Part shown: positions 1-8,012 of the stretch, in pieces
Layout: each line of letters starts with the position of its first letter
How positions within the stretch are numbered: the stretch's first letter is position 1
NCBI GenBank assembly: GCA_016278725.1
Contig: JADQBG010000001.1
Span: forward strand, 131,414 to 195,413
Length of the DNA stretch: 64,000 nucleotides
Direction: 5' to 3'
Origin: Actinomycetota bacterium
Lineage (GTDB): Bacteria; Actinomycetota; Thermoleophilia; RBG-16-64-13
The notes under the pieces: model-generated
The model's database searches: none
What the model was told of the DNA's origin: nothing
Seen by the model: only the letters and a program-made list of their open reading frames with translations
Translations under genes and position numbers: made by a program

Positions 1-560
1 TCGGGAAGTCCGGCGAAGAGGTCCCAGCTGCGCCAGAAGGTGTAGAGGTGCAGCCGCCCTTCGGTGTAGATCCACTGCAGGCAGCGCAGGCAGGGAGGAT
101 GCTCGTAGACGTGGGCCTGGGCGGGTATGTCGATCCCGGCCTCCGCGTCCCTTGTGGAGTAGTCCAGGGAATCGCCCACGTTGATCACCGCGTGATTCGT
201 GTGCGGCGTCTTCTGGAGCATTTCGATGACCACCGGCAGGTGGGGGACGATGAACTGCGAGTAGGTGTACTCCTCGTTGATTCCCGGCTCCGGATTCATC
301 AGCTTGTCGGCGAAGTATTTCTCGATGTTGTCGTCGCTGGTGGGGGCGGTGAAGCCTTCGGGGACCATCGGAGAAAGTGGCCGAGTCTCGGGATACTCGA
401 TCTGGATGGCAAGGGAGTAGAGTTGCCGCCTTACGCCCTGGCCCTCGAAGCTGCCTTTCTGGATCTGATAGGAAAAGGCGTGCTCGTCGTCGAGCGTGGC
501 CTTGATCGCCTGGAACCAAGCCTCGTCGATGGTCTTTGCCTCGATCAGAATCGGCTTCAT
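1..560 (-). CDS. Thymidylate synthase family protein (C-terminal part outside window)
   Basis: The complement strand reads without a stop from an ATG at 560 to the window edge, giving 186 residues of an incomplete protein. Near the visible end it has the motif PPCLRC followed by WRSWDLFAGLP. This matches the nucleophilic cysteine and the downstream Arg-Ser-x-Asp block of thymidylate synthases, which methylate dUMP to dTMP. PPCLR is closer to the archaeal-type enzymes than to the PPCH motif of common bacterial ThyA. A dCMP hydroxymethylase or other family member cannot be excluded because the nucleotide-binding end is missing. An upstream in-frame ATG at 569 is an alternative start. The gene is divergent from the neighbour that starts near 674. 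Confidence 0.72.
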   Translation of the reverse strand, partial: MKPILIEAKTIDEAWFQAIKATLDDEHAFSYQIQKGSFEGQGVRRQLYSLAIQIEYPETRPLSPMVPEGFTAPTSDDNIEKYFADKLMNPEPGINEEYTYSQFIVPHLPVVIEMLQKTPHTNHAVINVGDSLDYSTRDAEAGIDIPAQAHVYEHPPCLRCLQWIYTEGRLHLYTFWRSWDLFAGLP

Positions 561-673
561 CTCTCGCATCCTGTCCGGTTTTGCGTTTGACGGGCCCCGA
601 ACCGGCGGAGAAACGCCGGGGCGGTCCAAGGCGCGGTCCCTGGAGAGGCGATCATAGCAACGAGACGCGGGGT

Positions 674-1687
674 ATGCTCGCGTCGCGAAGACACCAGACA
701 CAGCGGCGGGGAGGGGAATTGCCCGGAGGTTTTGATCCGCTCGTTCACGGATTCGGCTTTCCGAACCGCTACCACAACCTGGTTCTCGCGCGGCCGCGGG
801 TTGTCACCGCGGGCCGGTGCGGCGGCATGGCTTTCGCCTCCCTGGACTACTACCTTTCGAGCCGGCCGGTGCCTCGGTTCGAGTGCGAGGAGTTTCCCCC
901 GCGGAACGCGCATCCGCTCTCCCGTTACCTTTTCCGCCGTCAGTTGGACAGCTTTGCCCGTCCCGCCGCCCTGCGCTTTGTCTGGGAGACGCTGCGGCCC
1001 ACCCCGTTTCCGCCACTCGGGCCGTCGTTCCAGCGTCTGCGGCTTTCACTCAGGGGCGGCGCACCCTTGGTGCTCGGCCTGGTGCGGGCGCGTTCGTGGA
1101 AGGCTTTGGGGAGCAATCATCAGTTGGTGGCCTACGCCACGGAAGGGCTGGACCCCGAACTCGAGGATTGCGTGATTCGCGCCTACGATCCCAACTTCCC
1201 CGGCCGGGTGAGCGAGCTTCTGCTGGGTCCGGGACGAGAGGGTCTGAAGCACGCGGAATCCGGGACCGTCTGGAGGAGCTTCTTCGTGCAGAGCTACCGG
1301 GTCAAGACTCCTCCTGCGCCTGCATCCTTGGAGCGTGCGGCGGAGGACCTCGCCGGGCTGAGAGGCGTGCCCCTGCGCCCGCACCGTCCCCTGCTGGTTG
1401 CGCGGGGAAACCAGACCGTGTTGACGTGGCGGGCGGGAGGGGACCGGGCGGCCGGTTACTTGATCGAGCGGGCAGAACCCCGGCTGCGGGCGGGCGGAGA
1501 ATTCACCGTGGTCGCCCGGGTGCGCTCGCCAGAGGTGGAAACGCTGCTGGTGCGGGCGGTGGCTTCCTCATCGCCGGGAACGGCCTACCGCCTGCGTGCG
1601 GTCAACGAGGAGGGCATGGGCCCCCCTTCCGAACCGGTTTACCTTCGGGCCCGATCCCACATCTCAGGGACCACCGCACAGAAGTAG
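674..1687 (+). CDS. Papain/C39-like cysteine peptidase-fold protein with fibronectin-III tail
   Basis: A 337-residue protein. Residues about 20-210 show a GRCGGMAFASLDYY motif with Cys49, a SNHQLVAY motif with His149, and YDPN with Asp172. This spacing fits a papain-like or C39-like cysteine peptidase or transglutaminase-type fold. Residues about 240-327 look like a fibronectin type III domain, ending in AVNEEGMGPPSEPVYL. No signal peptide is evident. The start is uncertain: ATG 674 is used here, but TTG 719 follows a GGGGAGGGG stretch and would remove a low-quality N-terminus. The 3' end overlaps the convergent DUF2769 gene by 49 nt. The substrate is unknown, and peptidase activity is an inference from the Cys-His-Asp pattern. 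Confidence 0.6.
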   Translation: MLASRRHQTQRRGGELPGGFDPLVHGFGFPNRYHNLVLARPRVVTAGRCGGMAFASLDYYLSSRPVPRFECEEFPPRNAHPLSRYLFRRQLDSFARPAALRFVWETLRPTPFPPLGPSFQRLRLSLRGGAPLVLGLVRARSWKALGSNHQLVAYATEGLDPELEDCVIRAYDPNFPGRVSELLLGPGREGLKHAESGTVWRSFFVQSYRVKTPPAPASLERAAEDLAGLRGVPLRPHRPLLVARGNQTVLTWRAGGDRAAGYLIERAEPRLRAGGEFTVVARVRSPEVETLLVRAVASSSPGTAYRLRAVNEEGMGPPSEPVYLRARSHISGTTAQK

Positions 1688-1872
1688 CCGTCCGCGAGAC
1701 CGAACTGCCGGTAGATCGGGCAGGTGGTGCAAATGCAGCCTACGGTCTGCACTCGGACCTCACTCACTCCTCGTGCGCAGTACAGCCCGGCCTGCCCGTC
1801 GTCCGGATTGCTCGGGCAACCGGGGCAATTACAGCGGTCCAGGTTCTCCTGCCTGTCGGGGACGTCCGTCAT
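1639..1872 (-). CDS. DUF2769 cysteine-rich protein
   Basis: A small protein of about 77 residues rich in paired cysteines: CNCPGCPS, then GLYCARG, GCICTTCPIY and a final YFC. This order matches the DUF2769 family, in which the cysteines probably bind a metal; the function is unknown. ATG 1872 is preceded by GGAGG at unusually short spacing. A TTG at 1905 would add 11 residues. It converges on and overlaps the end of the C39-like gene on the other strand, so the two 3' ends share 49 nt. The conserved cysteine pattern makes this the more certain of the two frames over the overlap. Confidence 0.7.
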   Translation of the reverse strand: MTDVPDRQENLDRCNCPGCPSNPDDGQAGLYCARGVSEVRVQTVGCICTTCPIYRQFGLADGYFCAVVPEMWDRARR

Positions 1873-2025
1873 GGCCTCCGGATGCCCGCCGCAGCCGAGT
1901 ATCAATCAACCGCGCGCTCTGAGTGCGGCCGGTTCCCGCAGACGCGGTGCAGCCAGGGCGGAGTGGGGTAAAGGACTCGGGTAGGGGAGAAGTCAGACAC
2001 TGCCGGATCACCATCAGGAGGCAAG

Positions 2026-3213
2026 ATGAGCTCCGTAACCGAGGAATGGGTCAAGCGGGCGGAAAAAGCCCGTAAAGAGATGTCGAAACGGGGAGCCAAG
2101 GCGAATACCCGCACGCGCAAATTGGCCGGACGGGCGTCGGATAGGGCGCAGGACTACGCCGGTGTGGCGGTCGGGCGCGCCGAGGATTACGCGAACGCCC
2201 TGGAACTCGAGGATTGGTGGAAGAGCGCGCGCGAGACCGTGCTCGAGCGGGCGGGCGACCTCGCCGAGCGCGCGCAGGAGACCGCGCCCGAGGTGCGCGA
2301 CAAGGCCGCCCTCTACGGGTTGACCGCAGGGAAGCTGGGCAGGCGCTACCTCGAGGATGCCGAGGAGTGGAGGCGAGAGCACGAGGACGAGATCGAACGC
2401 TACATCGAGGAGGCGCGGGACTACACCACGGCGGGGCTCTCCGCCGCCGCCGCGGGTGCCGGTTATGCGGGCGCCAAGGCCAGGGCCGTGGCGGGCGAGG
2501 CCGGAGAGCGCGTCTCGGAGACCGTGGAAGACGTGACCAAGCCCATTCGCCGGGCGCTGCTCGTGCGGCATCTGGTCCGCCCGATTGCCTTCGTTCTGGG
2601 CGCGGTCATCATCTATCGCCGCTGGCTTCGCTCATGGGCCCGCGATTGGGGATCGAACCAGGCGGAGCGGCACATGAACCTGCCCGGGGACGAGATCGTC
2701 AAGAATCCGCGGGAAGTGCAGACCCGGGCGATCTCCATCGACGCCTCTCCCGCCGAGGTGTGGCCGTGGCTGGTTCAGTTCGGCCAAAACCGTGGCGGGC
2801 TCTACAGCTACGACTGGCTGGAGAATCTGGCCGGATGCGACATTCACAGCGCGGACCAGATATTGCCTCAGTATCAGCAACTGGAGAAAGGCGACCACGT
2901 CCGGCTCGTGCGTGAGGATTATCCGGTGGACCTCACCTTCGAAGTGGCAGAAGTCGAGCCCGAGAAGGCCTTGGTGCTGCGCTCTCCGGGAACTCGGCAG
3001 GAGGCGTTTGCGGACGGCTTTCCTTGGGTGAGCTGGGCATTCGTGCTGCGGGAAGAGGGGGGCCGGACGCGCCTGCTCGTTCGCTGGCGCAGCGACTACA
3101 AGGACACCTTCTTCAGCCGCTTCTGGAACGGCTGGGGCATCGAAATTCCCCATTTCGTCATGGAGCGCAAGACGCTCAAAGGGATCAGGCAGCGTGCCGA
3201 GGGGCGGGTCTAG
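2026..3213 (+). CDS. Membrane-anchored SRPBCC (START-like) protein with long amphipathic N-terminus
   Basis: A 395-residue protein with AGGAGG 5 nt before the ATG. Residues 1-170 are charged, Ala-rich, apolipoprotein-like helices with repeated RAEDYA/RAQDYA-type segments. About 180-197 is one hydrophobic stretch (LVRPIAFVLGAVIIYR). From about 233 to 390 there is a SRPBCC domain, seen in AISIDASPAEVWPWLVQFG and a later WVSWAFVLRE strand. SRPBCC domains bind hydrophobic ligands in a deep cavity. The layout suggests a membrane-tethered lipid- or hydrophobic-ligand-binding protein, but the ligand is not predictable. The PadR regulator follows on the same strand, about 70 nt before its own promoter. 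Confidence 0.65.
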   Translation: MSSVTEEWVKRAEKARKEMSKRGAKANTRTRKLAGRASDRAQDYAGVAVGRAEDYANALELEDWWKSARETVLERAGDLAERAQETAPEVRDKAALYGLTAGKLGRRYLEDAEEWRREHEDEIERYIEEARDYTTAGLSAAAAGAGYAGAKARAVAGEAGERVSETVEDVTKPIRRALLVRHLVRPIAFVLGAVIIYRRWLRSWARDWGSNQAERHMNLPGDEIVKNPREVQTRAISIDASPAEVWPWLVQFGQNRGGLYSYDWLENLAGCDIHSADQILPQYQQLEKGDHVRLVREDYPVDLTFEVAEVEPEKALVLRSPGTRQEAFADGFPWVSWAFVLREEGGRTRLLVRWRSDYKDTFFSRFWNGWGIEIPHFVMERKTLKGIRQRAEGRV

Positions 3214-3279
3214 CCGCATCGGGTGAACTGGTGAATTCCTGAGAATTGGGCGCGTCGAAACCCTTGGCTTCGGCTCCAA

Positions 3280-3307
3280 TTGGCGATAAGATATGTCGCG
3301 ATATATC
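3280..3307 (+). promoter_or_regulatory. Candidate sigma-70 promoter of the padR gene
   Basis: TTGGCG at 3280-3285 and TATATC at 3302-3307 are separated by 16 nt, 22 nt before the padR start. The palindrome at 3288-3309 covers the spacer and the -10 box, so binding there would block RNA polymerase. Confidence 0.4.
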
Positions 3308-3309
3308 TT
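3288..3309. promoter_or_regulatory. 22-bp near-palindromic operator, probably PadR autoregulatory site
   Basis: The sequence is symmetric around TCGCGA, with arms AAGATAT and ATATCTT; only one base pair of the 11 breaks the symmetry. It ends 20 nt before the padR start and overlaps the predicted promoter. PadR-family regulators bind AT-rich inverted repeats and commonly repress their own genes, so this is the likely operator (inference). Confidence 0.6.
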
Positions 3310-3329
3310 TACGCACACAGGAGTCGGCA

Positions 3330-3848
3330 ATGAAATTCGGCGGAGCATGGATGCACGGACACGGCCATGTCCACGGCGCCGGGATGAAGCGGGGGGCGAT
3401 GAAGTTCGTCCTGCTGCATCTCCTCAAGGAACGGCCGCGGCACGGTTACGAACTCATCCGGGAACTCGAGGAGCGTTCGGCGGGGATGTACAGTCCCAGT
3501 CCGGGGACGATCTATCCCACCCTTCAACTCTTGGAGGACGAGGGTTACGTCCGGGGGCGCGAGGAGGAGGGTAAGAAAGTCTACGAGATCACGCCCGAGG
3601 GCGAGAGCTATCTCGAAGGACATAAGGAGAAGGCCGAGCATTTCTTTGAGCGCACGGCCTCGTTCTTGGGCGGGCAGGGCGGTCACCAGGAGGGCGCCCG
3701 CAGTGCCCGCCGCTTCAAGGAACTCAAAGACCTGTTCCGGGACATTGGCGCGGCCACGTTTAGGCTGCACGACGATCCCGACAAGTTGGAACGGGCGGCA
3801 GAGATACTGCACCGGACGAGGCGGGAGATCGAGAACCTCAGCCGTTGA
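3330..3848 (+). CDS. PadR family transcriptional regulator
   Basis: A 172-residue protein. ATG 3330 follows CAGGAG. The N-terminus is His/Gly-rich (HGHGHVHG), as in many actinobacterial PadR proteins. Residues about 25-95 form the PadR winged helix: FVLLHLLKERPRHGYELIREL, then SPGTIYPTLQLLEDEGYV. The C-terminal half is helical and probably mediates dimerisation. PadR proteins are mostly repressors that respond to small hydrophobic or phenolic molecules; no effector can be inferred here. The palindrome just upstream points to autoregulation. The alanyl-tRNA editing gene follows after 35 nt and may be co-transcribed. Confidence 0.88.
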   Translation: MKFGGAWMHGHGHVHGAGMKRGAMKFVLLHLLKERPRHGYELIRELEERSAGMYSPSPGTIYPTLQLLEDEGYVRGREEEGKKVYEITPEGESYLEGHKEKAEHFFERTASFLGGQGGHQEGARSARRFKELKDLFRDIGAATFRLHDDPDKLERAAEILHRTRREIENLSR

Positions 3849-3883
3849 TATGTGAATGAACCCATGAGCGAAAGGCGGCTTTC

Positions 3884-4630
3884 TTGACCGTGTCACCGCT
3901 ACCGGCGACCGAGCTGGTTTTCTACGAGGACTCCTACGTCTCCAGCTTTGACGCCTCTGTCGTGGGGGTCGAGGGAAATGCGGTTGCCCTCGATCGGACG
4001 GCTTTCTATCCCGGCGGGGGAGGTCAGCCGGCCGACGCGGGCCGGTTGCTTGGCGAGCGTGCTCTGACCGTGGTGGGCGTGCGGCGCGAAGGCCAGACCA
4101 TCTGGCACGAGTTGGACCTAGCCGAGATCGCGGCCGGTATGCCCGCCGTCGGCAGCGCGGCGGTGGGCGAGCTCGACTGGGAGCGACGCTACCGGCTGAT
4201 GCGCACGCACAGCGCCCTGCACATCCTCTGCGGCGTGGTATGGCGCGACTACGGCGCCAGCGTGACCGGAGGCAACATGGAGCCTCTGCGGGGAAGGATG
4301 GACTTCGAGTTCGACACCATGAGACAAGAGCTGGTCCGGGAAATCGAGGAAAAGATCAACGAGGAAGTGGCTCGAGCGCGCCCCATCACCTCCCGCATCC
4401 TGCCGCGCGAGGAAGCCTTCGCGATCCCGGACCTCATCCGCACCAAGATCAATCTGCTGCCTGCCGGGATCGCCCAGATCCGGGTGGTCGAGATCGAGGG
4501 CCTCGACCTGCAGGCGGACGGCGGTACCCATGTGCGCAACACCAGCGAGGTGGGGCGCCTACGGGTGACCGGATACAAGAGCAAGGGGAAAGCGAACAAG
4601 CGGATCGAACTCGCGCTCGAAGACGATTGA
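3884..4630 (+). CDS. Alanyl-tRNA editing protein AlaX (AlaXp-M type)
   Basis: A 248-residue freestanding homologue of the AlaRS editing domain, which hydrolyses mischarged Ser- or Gly-tRNA(Ala) in the cytoplasm. Residues 40-50 contain the Gly-rich FYPGGGGQP loop. HSALH supplies zinc ligands His109 and His113. GGTHVRNTSEVG holds His216. The ligand that is Cys in AlaRS (CGGTH) is Asp212 here (DGGTH), a variant also met in some freestanding AlaX proteins. The length fits the medium AlaX class, which has an N-terminal glycine-rich domain. The start is TTG 3884, after a weak AAAGGCGG; no better in-frame start was seen. Confidence 0.88.
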   Translation: MTVSPLPATELVFYEDSYVSSFDASVVGVEGNAVALDRTAFYPGGGGQPADAGRLLGERALTVVGVRREGQTIWHELDLAEIAAGMPAVGSAAVGELDWERRYRLMRTHSALHILCGVVWRDYGASVTGGNMEPLRGRMDFEFDTMRQELVREIEEKINEEVARARPITSRILPREEAFAIPDLIRTKINLLPAGIAQIRVVEIEGLDLQADGGTHVRNTSEVGRLRVTGYKSKGKANKRIELALEDD

Positions 4631-4686
4631 GCCCGGGCGTTGATGCCCGCCGCTGAGCACCGGCGTCAGTGAGAGAGGAGAGCAGC

Positions 4687-5073
4687 ATGCGATTTCTGCA
4701 CACCATGATCCGCGTGGGGGACCTCGACGCCTCCGTCAGGTTCTACACGGAAGTATTGGGCATGGAGGTAAAACGGCGGCTCGATATGGAGAAAGGCAGG
4801 TTCACCCTGGTCTTCCTGGCTTTTCCCGGCGCGGACGAGCGGGCCGCCCAGTTGGAGTTGACCCACAACTGGGACACCGACAGTTACGACCTGGGTAACG
4901 GCTACGGCCACCTTGCCGTCAGCGTCGCGAACATGGAATCCAGCCTGGCCGCGGTGCGCGAAAAAGGCGGGAAGATCGCGCGGGAACCCAGGTCTCTCTA
5001 TGAAGGCGGACCTTTGCTCGCCTTTCTCGAGGATCCGGACGGCTACGCCGTCGAGCTGATCGAAGAGGGTTAG
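4687..5073 (+). CDS. gloA: Lactoylglutathione lyase / glyoxalase I-like protein
   Basis: A 128-residue single-domain VOC protein, preceded by GAGAGGAG at 9 nt. Candidate metal ligands sit in the order expected for GlxI: His5 (RFLHTMIRV), Glu57 (AQLELTHNW), His75 (GYGHLAVSV) and Glu123 (YAVELIEEG). NWDTDSYDLGNGYGHLA is close to the bacterial GloA signature. The expected reaction is isomerisation of the methylglyoxal-thiol adduct. In an actinobacterium the thiol may be mycothiol rather than glutathione (inference). It lies between alaX and the convergent ABC transporter genes. Confidence 0.82.
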   Translation: MRFLHTMIRVGDLDASVRFYTEVLGMEVKRRLDMEKGRFTLVFLAFPGADERAAQLELTHNWDTDSYDLGNGYGHLAVSVANMESSLAAVREKGGKIAREPRSLYEGGPLLAFLEDPDGYAVELIEEG

Positions 5074-5088
5074 GCTGGTCGAAAGAGG

Positions 5089-5790
5089 CTAGCCGGAGAG
5101 GTCCTTGTCGCCCGTGGCCGGGCGGTCGACCACCCGGCCGTCCAGCAGGCGGATAACCTGGTCGGCATGGGCGGCCATGCGCTCGTCATGGGTGACCATC
5201 ACGCAGGTGGTTCCCCGCCCATGGATTTGCGCCCGGAGAAGTTCCACCACCTGAAAGCCCCGCTCCGTGTCCAGATGAGAGGTGGGCTCGTCCACCAGCA
5301 TCAACTGAGGTTCGTTCATCAAGGCCCGGGCCACGGCCACCCGCTGGCGCTCGCCGCCCGACAACATGGGCGGACGGTGGCCGGCCCGGGGCGCGAGGCC
5401 GAACTCCTCGAGCAAACCGTCCGCCCGCGCCCGGTCCTCCCCCCGCACTCGCCCGTCGAGGTGAGGCACCAGCAGCAAATTCTCCCGGGCCGAGAGATAG
5501 GGGATCAGGTGGTAGTCCTGAAAGACGATGCCCACGTTGCGGCGGCGAAAGGCAGCGCCTCCTCCTTGGGCCTCCGCCACGCTCTGGCCGCCCACCCGCA
5601 CCTCTCCCGAGGTGGGGTGCAGCAGGCCGGCGATTATCGAGAGCAGGGTGGTCTTGCCCGAGCCCGAGGGCCCGAGTACGGCGAGCAGTTGCCCGGCTTC
5701 CAAAGCAAAGCTGACCTGCTCGAGCGCGGTAACCGCCGTGTGCCCCTCTCCGTAGCGTTTGGAAATCGCCTGTACTTCGAGTAGGGCCAT
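5089..5790 (-). CDS. ABC transporter ATP-binding protein (MacB/LolD family)
   Basis: A 233-residue ATPase with Walker A GPSGSGKTT near residue 40, Q-loop VFQDYHLIPYLSARENLL, signature LSGGERQR and Walker B LMLVDEPTSHLD followed by the H-loop VTHD. The YHLIPYLSA type of Q-loop and the small size place it with the MacB/LolD/DevA group that powers FtsX-like permeases. It starts 2 nt after the permease stop (TAGTCATG arrangement), so the two form one operon read right to left. Such pairs usually work in export or mechanotransmission at the membrane; the substrate is unknown. Confidence 0.92.
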   Translation of the reverse strand: MALLEVQAISKRYGEGHTAVTALEQVSFALEAGQLLAVLGPSGSGKTTLLSIIAGLLHPTSGEVRVGGQSVAEAQGGGAAFRRRNVGIVFQDYHLIPYLSARENLLLVPHLDGRVRGEDRARADGLLEEFGLAPRAGHRPPMLSGGERQRVAVARALMNEPQLMLVDEPTSHLDTERGFQVVELLRAQIHGRGTTCVMVTHDERMAAHADQVIRLLDGRVVDRPATGDKDLSG

Positions 5791-5792
5791 GA

Positions 5793-7079
5793 CTAGTGCT
5801 CCCCCCGGTCAAGAGCCGTGGCCGGGTCCACGCGGAGAATGGTGTGCAGCGAGAAGAAGCTGCCGACCAGGGCCATCACGTAGACCGCGAGCAGGCTGAG
5901 GCCCCAACCCACCGGCTGAGGGTCGAAGGCCATGGTGGGCGGCATCGACATTCCCGCTCCAAGGGACAAGAACATGCCGATGGCGGCGGCAACGGTCACC
6001 AGCACGGCAATCTGGATCAGCAATTGCCGGTAGAGGTAGACGTTCGAGGCGCCCAGGGCCTTCATGGCGGCAATCTGTCCCGTCTTGTGCAGCGTGGTGA
6101 TGTAGAAGAAGACTCCGATGAAGAGCGCGCCGATGATCAGCGACACCCACTGGATGCCGTCGGTGGCCAGCACCATGACGCTCATGCCGTTACCGGCGAG
6201 GGCGGCATCCTCGGGAGTGGCGACTTCGAATCCAGCGCCGAGGTTTCCCTCCAGCTCTGCCGGCGAAACTCCATCGGACAACTCGACGGCCACGATGGAG
6301 GCGGAGCCGCCCAGCGCCGGGGAGATTCCCTCGGCCGGCGGCTGTTGGCTGCCCTCGGGCAGGTCTTCGCCCTGCCCGGACGCCTCTTCGGCGGTCTTGC
6401 CGAGGGCGGTGGCCAGGTAGATGTCCTCCCAGGTGGGCATGTCCACGTAGAAGGTGGGGACCATGATGTAGCGACGGTTTTCGGTGAAGCCGACGACCGT
6501 CAGTTCCCGGCCGATCGGGGTGAGGCTCACCGTGTCGCCCAACTCGATGCCGTCGACCTGGGCGGTGACGTCGACGATGGCCTCGCCCGGTCCGGGGGGC
6601 CCGGCTTCTCCTTCGACCCGGGGCAATTGCTCCCACTCGCCGCCCAGTCCGAACAAGCGCGCGTCGAAGCTCGCCTCGTCCCCACCGGCCCCGTCCCCCG
6701 AGGCCTTGGCCTCTTCCGGCGCGGCGGGGGCCACGGAGATCATCGCGTGACCAACGGGATAGGCGTTCTCCACCCCGGGGCTCTCGGCGACCGCAGACAC
6801 CGATTCCGCACTGAGCAGGCTGCGCTCGAGGGCCAGCTGCGTATCGCCTTGAAACACCAGAGCGTCGGCTTTCAGAGAGCCTTTGGCTCCGGTCATGCCG
6901 GTGATCAGTCCTTCGCTCATCGCGCTCATCAGCATGGTGAGGGCGACTACCAAACCCACGGCTAAGGCGATGAGCCCAAACCTGACCTTGCCGTTGAGCA
7001 ACTCCTTGAGTGCGAGCAAAATCCTCGTCCTTCCACACGTTGCGACCCGGAGCAGTCTAGACCTCGTCGCGGCCCGCAT
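5793..7079 (-). CDS. ABC transporter permease, FtsX/MacB-like (DevC type)
   Basis: About 428 residues. One N-terminal TM helix (FGLIALAVGLVVALTMLMSAM), then a large extracytoplasmic domain of about 250 residues, then three C-terminal TM helices with the FtsX-type motif TGQIAAMKALGASNVYLYRQ. The periplasmic-type domain carries an acidic, Gly/Pro-rich insertion (PAAPEEAKASGDGAGGDEAS). It is the partner of the adjacent ATPase. ATG 7079 is used; TTG 7019 sits directly after GGACGAGGA and is a plausible real start that would trim 20 residues. It is divergent from the heliorhodopsin gene, with 125 nt between the two starts. Confidence 0.85.
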   Translation of the reverse strand: MRAATRSRLLRVATCGRTRILLALKELLNGKVRFGLIALAVGLVVALTMLMSAMSEGLITGMTGAKGSLKADALVFQGDTQLALERSLLSAESVSAVAESPGVENAYPVGHAMISVAPAAPEEAKASGDGAGGDEASFDARLFGLGGEWEQLPRVEGEAGPPGPGEAIVDVTAQVDGIELGDTVSLTPIGRELTVVGFTENRRYIMVPTFYVDMPTWEDIYLATALGKTAEEASGQGEDLPEGSQQPPAEGISPALGGSASIVAVELSDGVSPAELEGNLGAGFEVATPEDAALAGNGMSVMVLATDGIQWVSLIIGALFIGVFFYITTLHKTGQIAAMKALGASNVYLYRQLLIQIAVLVTVAAAIGMFLSLGAGMSMPPTMAFDPQPVGWGLSLLAVYVMALVGSFFSLHTILRVDPATALDRGEH

Positions 7080-7204
7080 CCAGTCATCGCCGGATGGCCG
7101 AGTTTCCCGCGGCCGTTTTCGGGCAAGTATCGAGTCAACCTAATTAGATGATCACCGGCGATTACTCGACAGCCGCGACCCGCTCGGCTGATAGGAGCAG
7201 AGAC

Positions 7205-8005
7205 ATGAACGACCGCGACACCGCCCGCAATCTCCGCCCGGACCAGGCCACCAATCGTCGGCTCGACCGCCTGCGCTGGTACAACCTGGCGATGGGCGTC
7301 TTCCATCTGGCCCAAGGCGTGCTCATCCTCGTCCTCGCCAACGACTTCACCCTGCCGGTGCTGGGCCATTTCCTCGAGGGCCCTCCCGGAAGCGCGCCCC
7401 CCGAACCCACGCTGCTGTTCGATCTGCGCGTCGCTTGGGGAGTGGCCGCCTTCGTCTTCATCTCGGCGCTGGCGCACTTCACGCTCTCGCTTTTCGCCCA
7501 CGGCTGGTACCGCAACCAGCTCTTGCACAAGCGTAATTACGCCCGTTGGATCGAATACTCTTTCAGTTCTTCCATCATGATCGTGCTGATCGCCATGCTC
7601 ACCGGGATCTACAGCGCGGCGGCTCTGGTCGCCCTCTTCGGCGCGAACGCAGCCATGATCCTCTTCGGTTGGCTGCAGGAGAAGTACGAGAGGCCGGGGG
7701 AGATCGCCGGCAGCGGCTGGCTCTCGTTCATCTTCGGGAGCATCGTGGGCATCTTCCCCTGGGTGGCGATCGCGATCTACCTCTTTAGTCCGGGATCGCC
7801 CGGGGAGCCGCCCACCTTCGTCTACGCCATCTTCGTTTCGCTGTTCGTATTCTTCAACATCTTCGCCCTCAACATGGTCCTGCAGTACAAACGGGTGGGA
7901 TGGTGGAGCAACTATCTCTTCGGCGAGGCCGTCTACGTCTTCCTCAGTCTGACCGCGAAGACGGCCCTGGCCTGGCAGGTGTTCGCCGCGACTCTGGTCG
8001 AGTAA
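7205..8005 (+). CDS. Heliorhodopsin
   Basis: A 266-residue seven-TM protein; ATG 7205 follows AGGAG. Lys252 in LTAKTALAWQVF is the expected retinal Schiff-base lysine in helix 7. WIEYSFSSS holds Glu117, equivalent to the counterion Glu107 of the founding heliorhodopsin. His34 (YNLAMGVFHLAQG) and His91 (ISALAHF) match its conserved histidines. VYAIFVSLFVFFN and the YLFGEAVY block are typical of the family. Heliorhodopsins are light-sensing retinal proteins with inverted topology and a long photocycle; their output is not settled. Neighbours are an ABC exporter on the other strand and an MMPL transporter 149 nt downstream. No retinal synthesis gene is in the window. Confidence 0.93.
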   Translation: MNDRDTARNLRPDQATNRRLDRLRWYNLAMGVFHLAQGVLILVLANDFTLPVLGHFLEGPPGSAPPEPTLLFDLRVAWGVAAFVFISALAHFTLSLFAHGWYRNQLLHKRNYARWIEYSFSSSIMIVLIAMLTGIYSAAALVALFGANAAMILFGWLQEKYERPGEIAGSGWLSFIFGSIVGIFPWVAIAIYLFSPGSPGEPPTFVYAIFVSLFVFFNIFALNMVLQYKRVGWWSNYLFGEAVYVFLSLTAKTALAWQVFAATLVE

Positions 8006-8012
8006 GGGGGAG

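Noticed and set aside
48-590. Long plus-strand open frame (180 codons)
   Set aside because: The complement strand shows clear thymidylate synthase motifs over the same bases; the plus frame has no family resemblance.
5796-6965. 389-codon frame opposite the ABC permease
   Set aside because: It is antisense to a well-supported FtsX-type permease, and its His/Arg/Gly-rich content is typical of GC-rich shadow frames.
7086-7162. ATCGCCGG / CCGGCGAT inverted repeat in the heliorhodopsin control region
   Set aside because: The arms are 61 nt apart and 8 bp long in GC-rich DNA; chance occurrence is likely.
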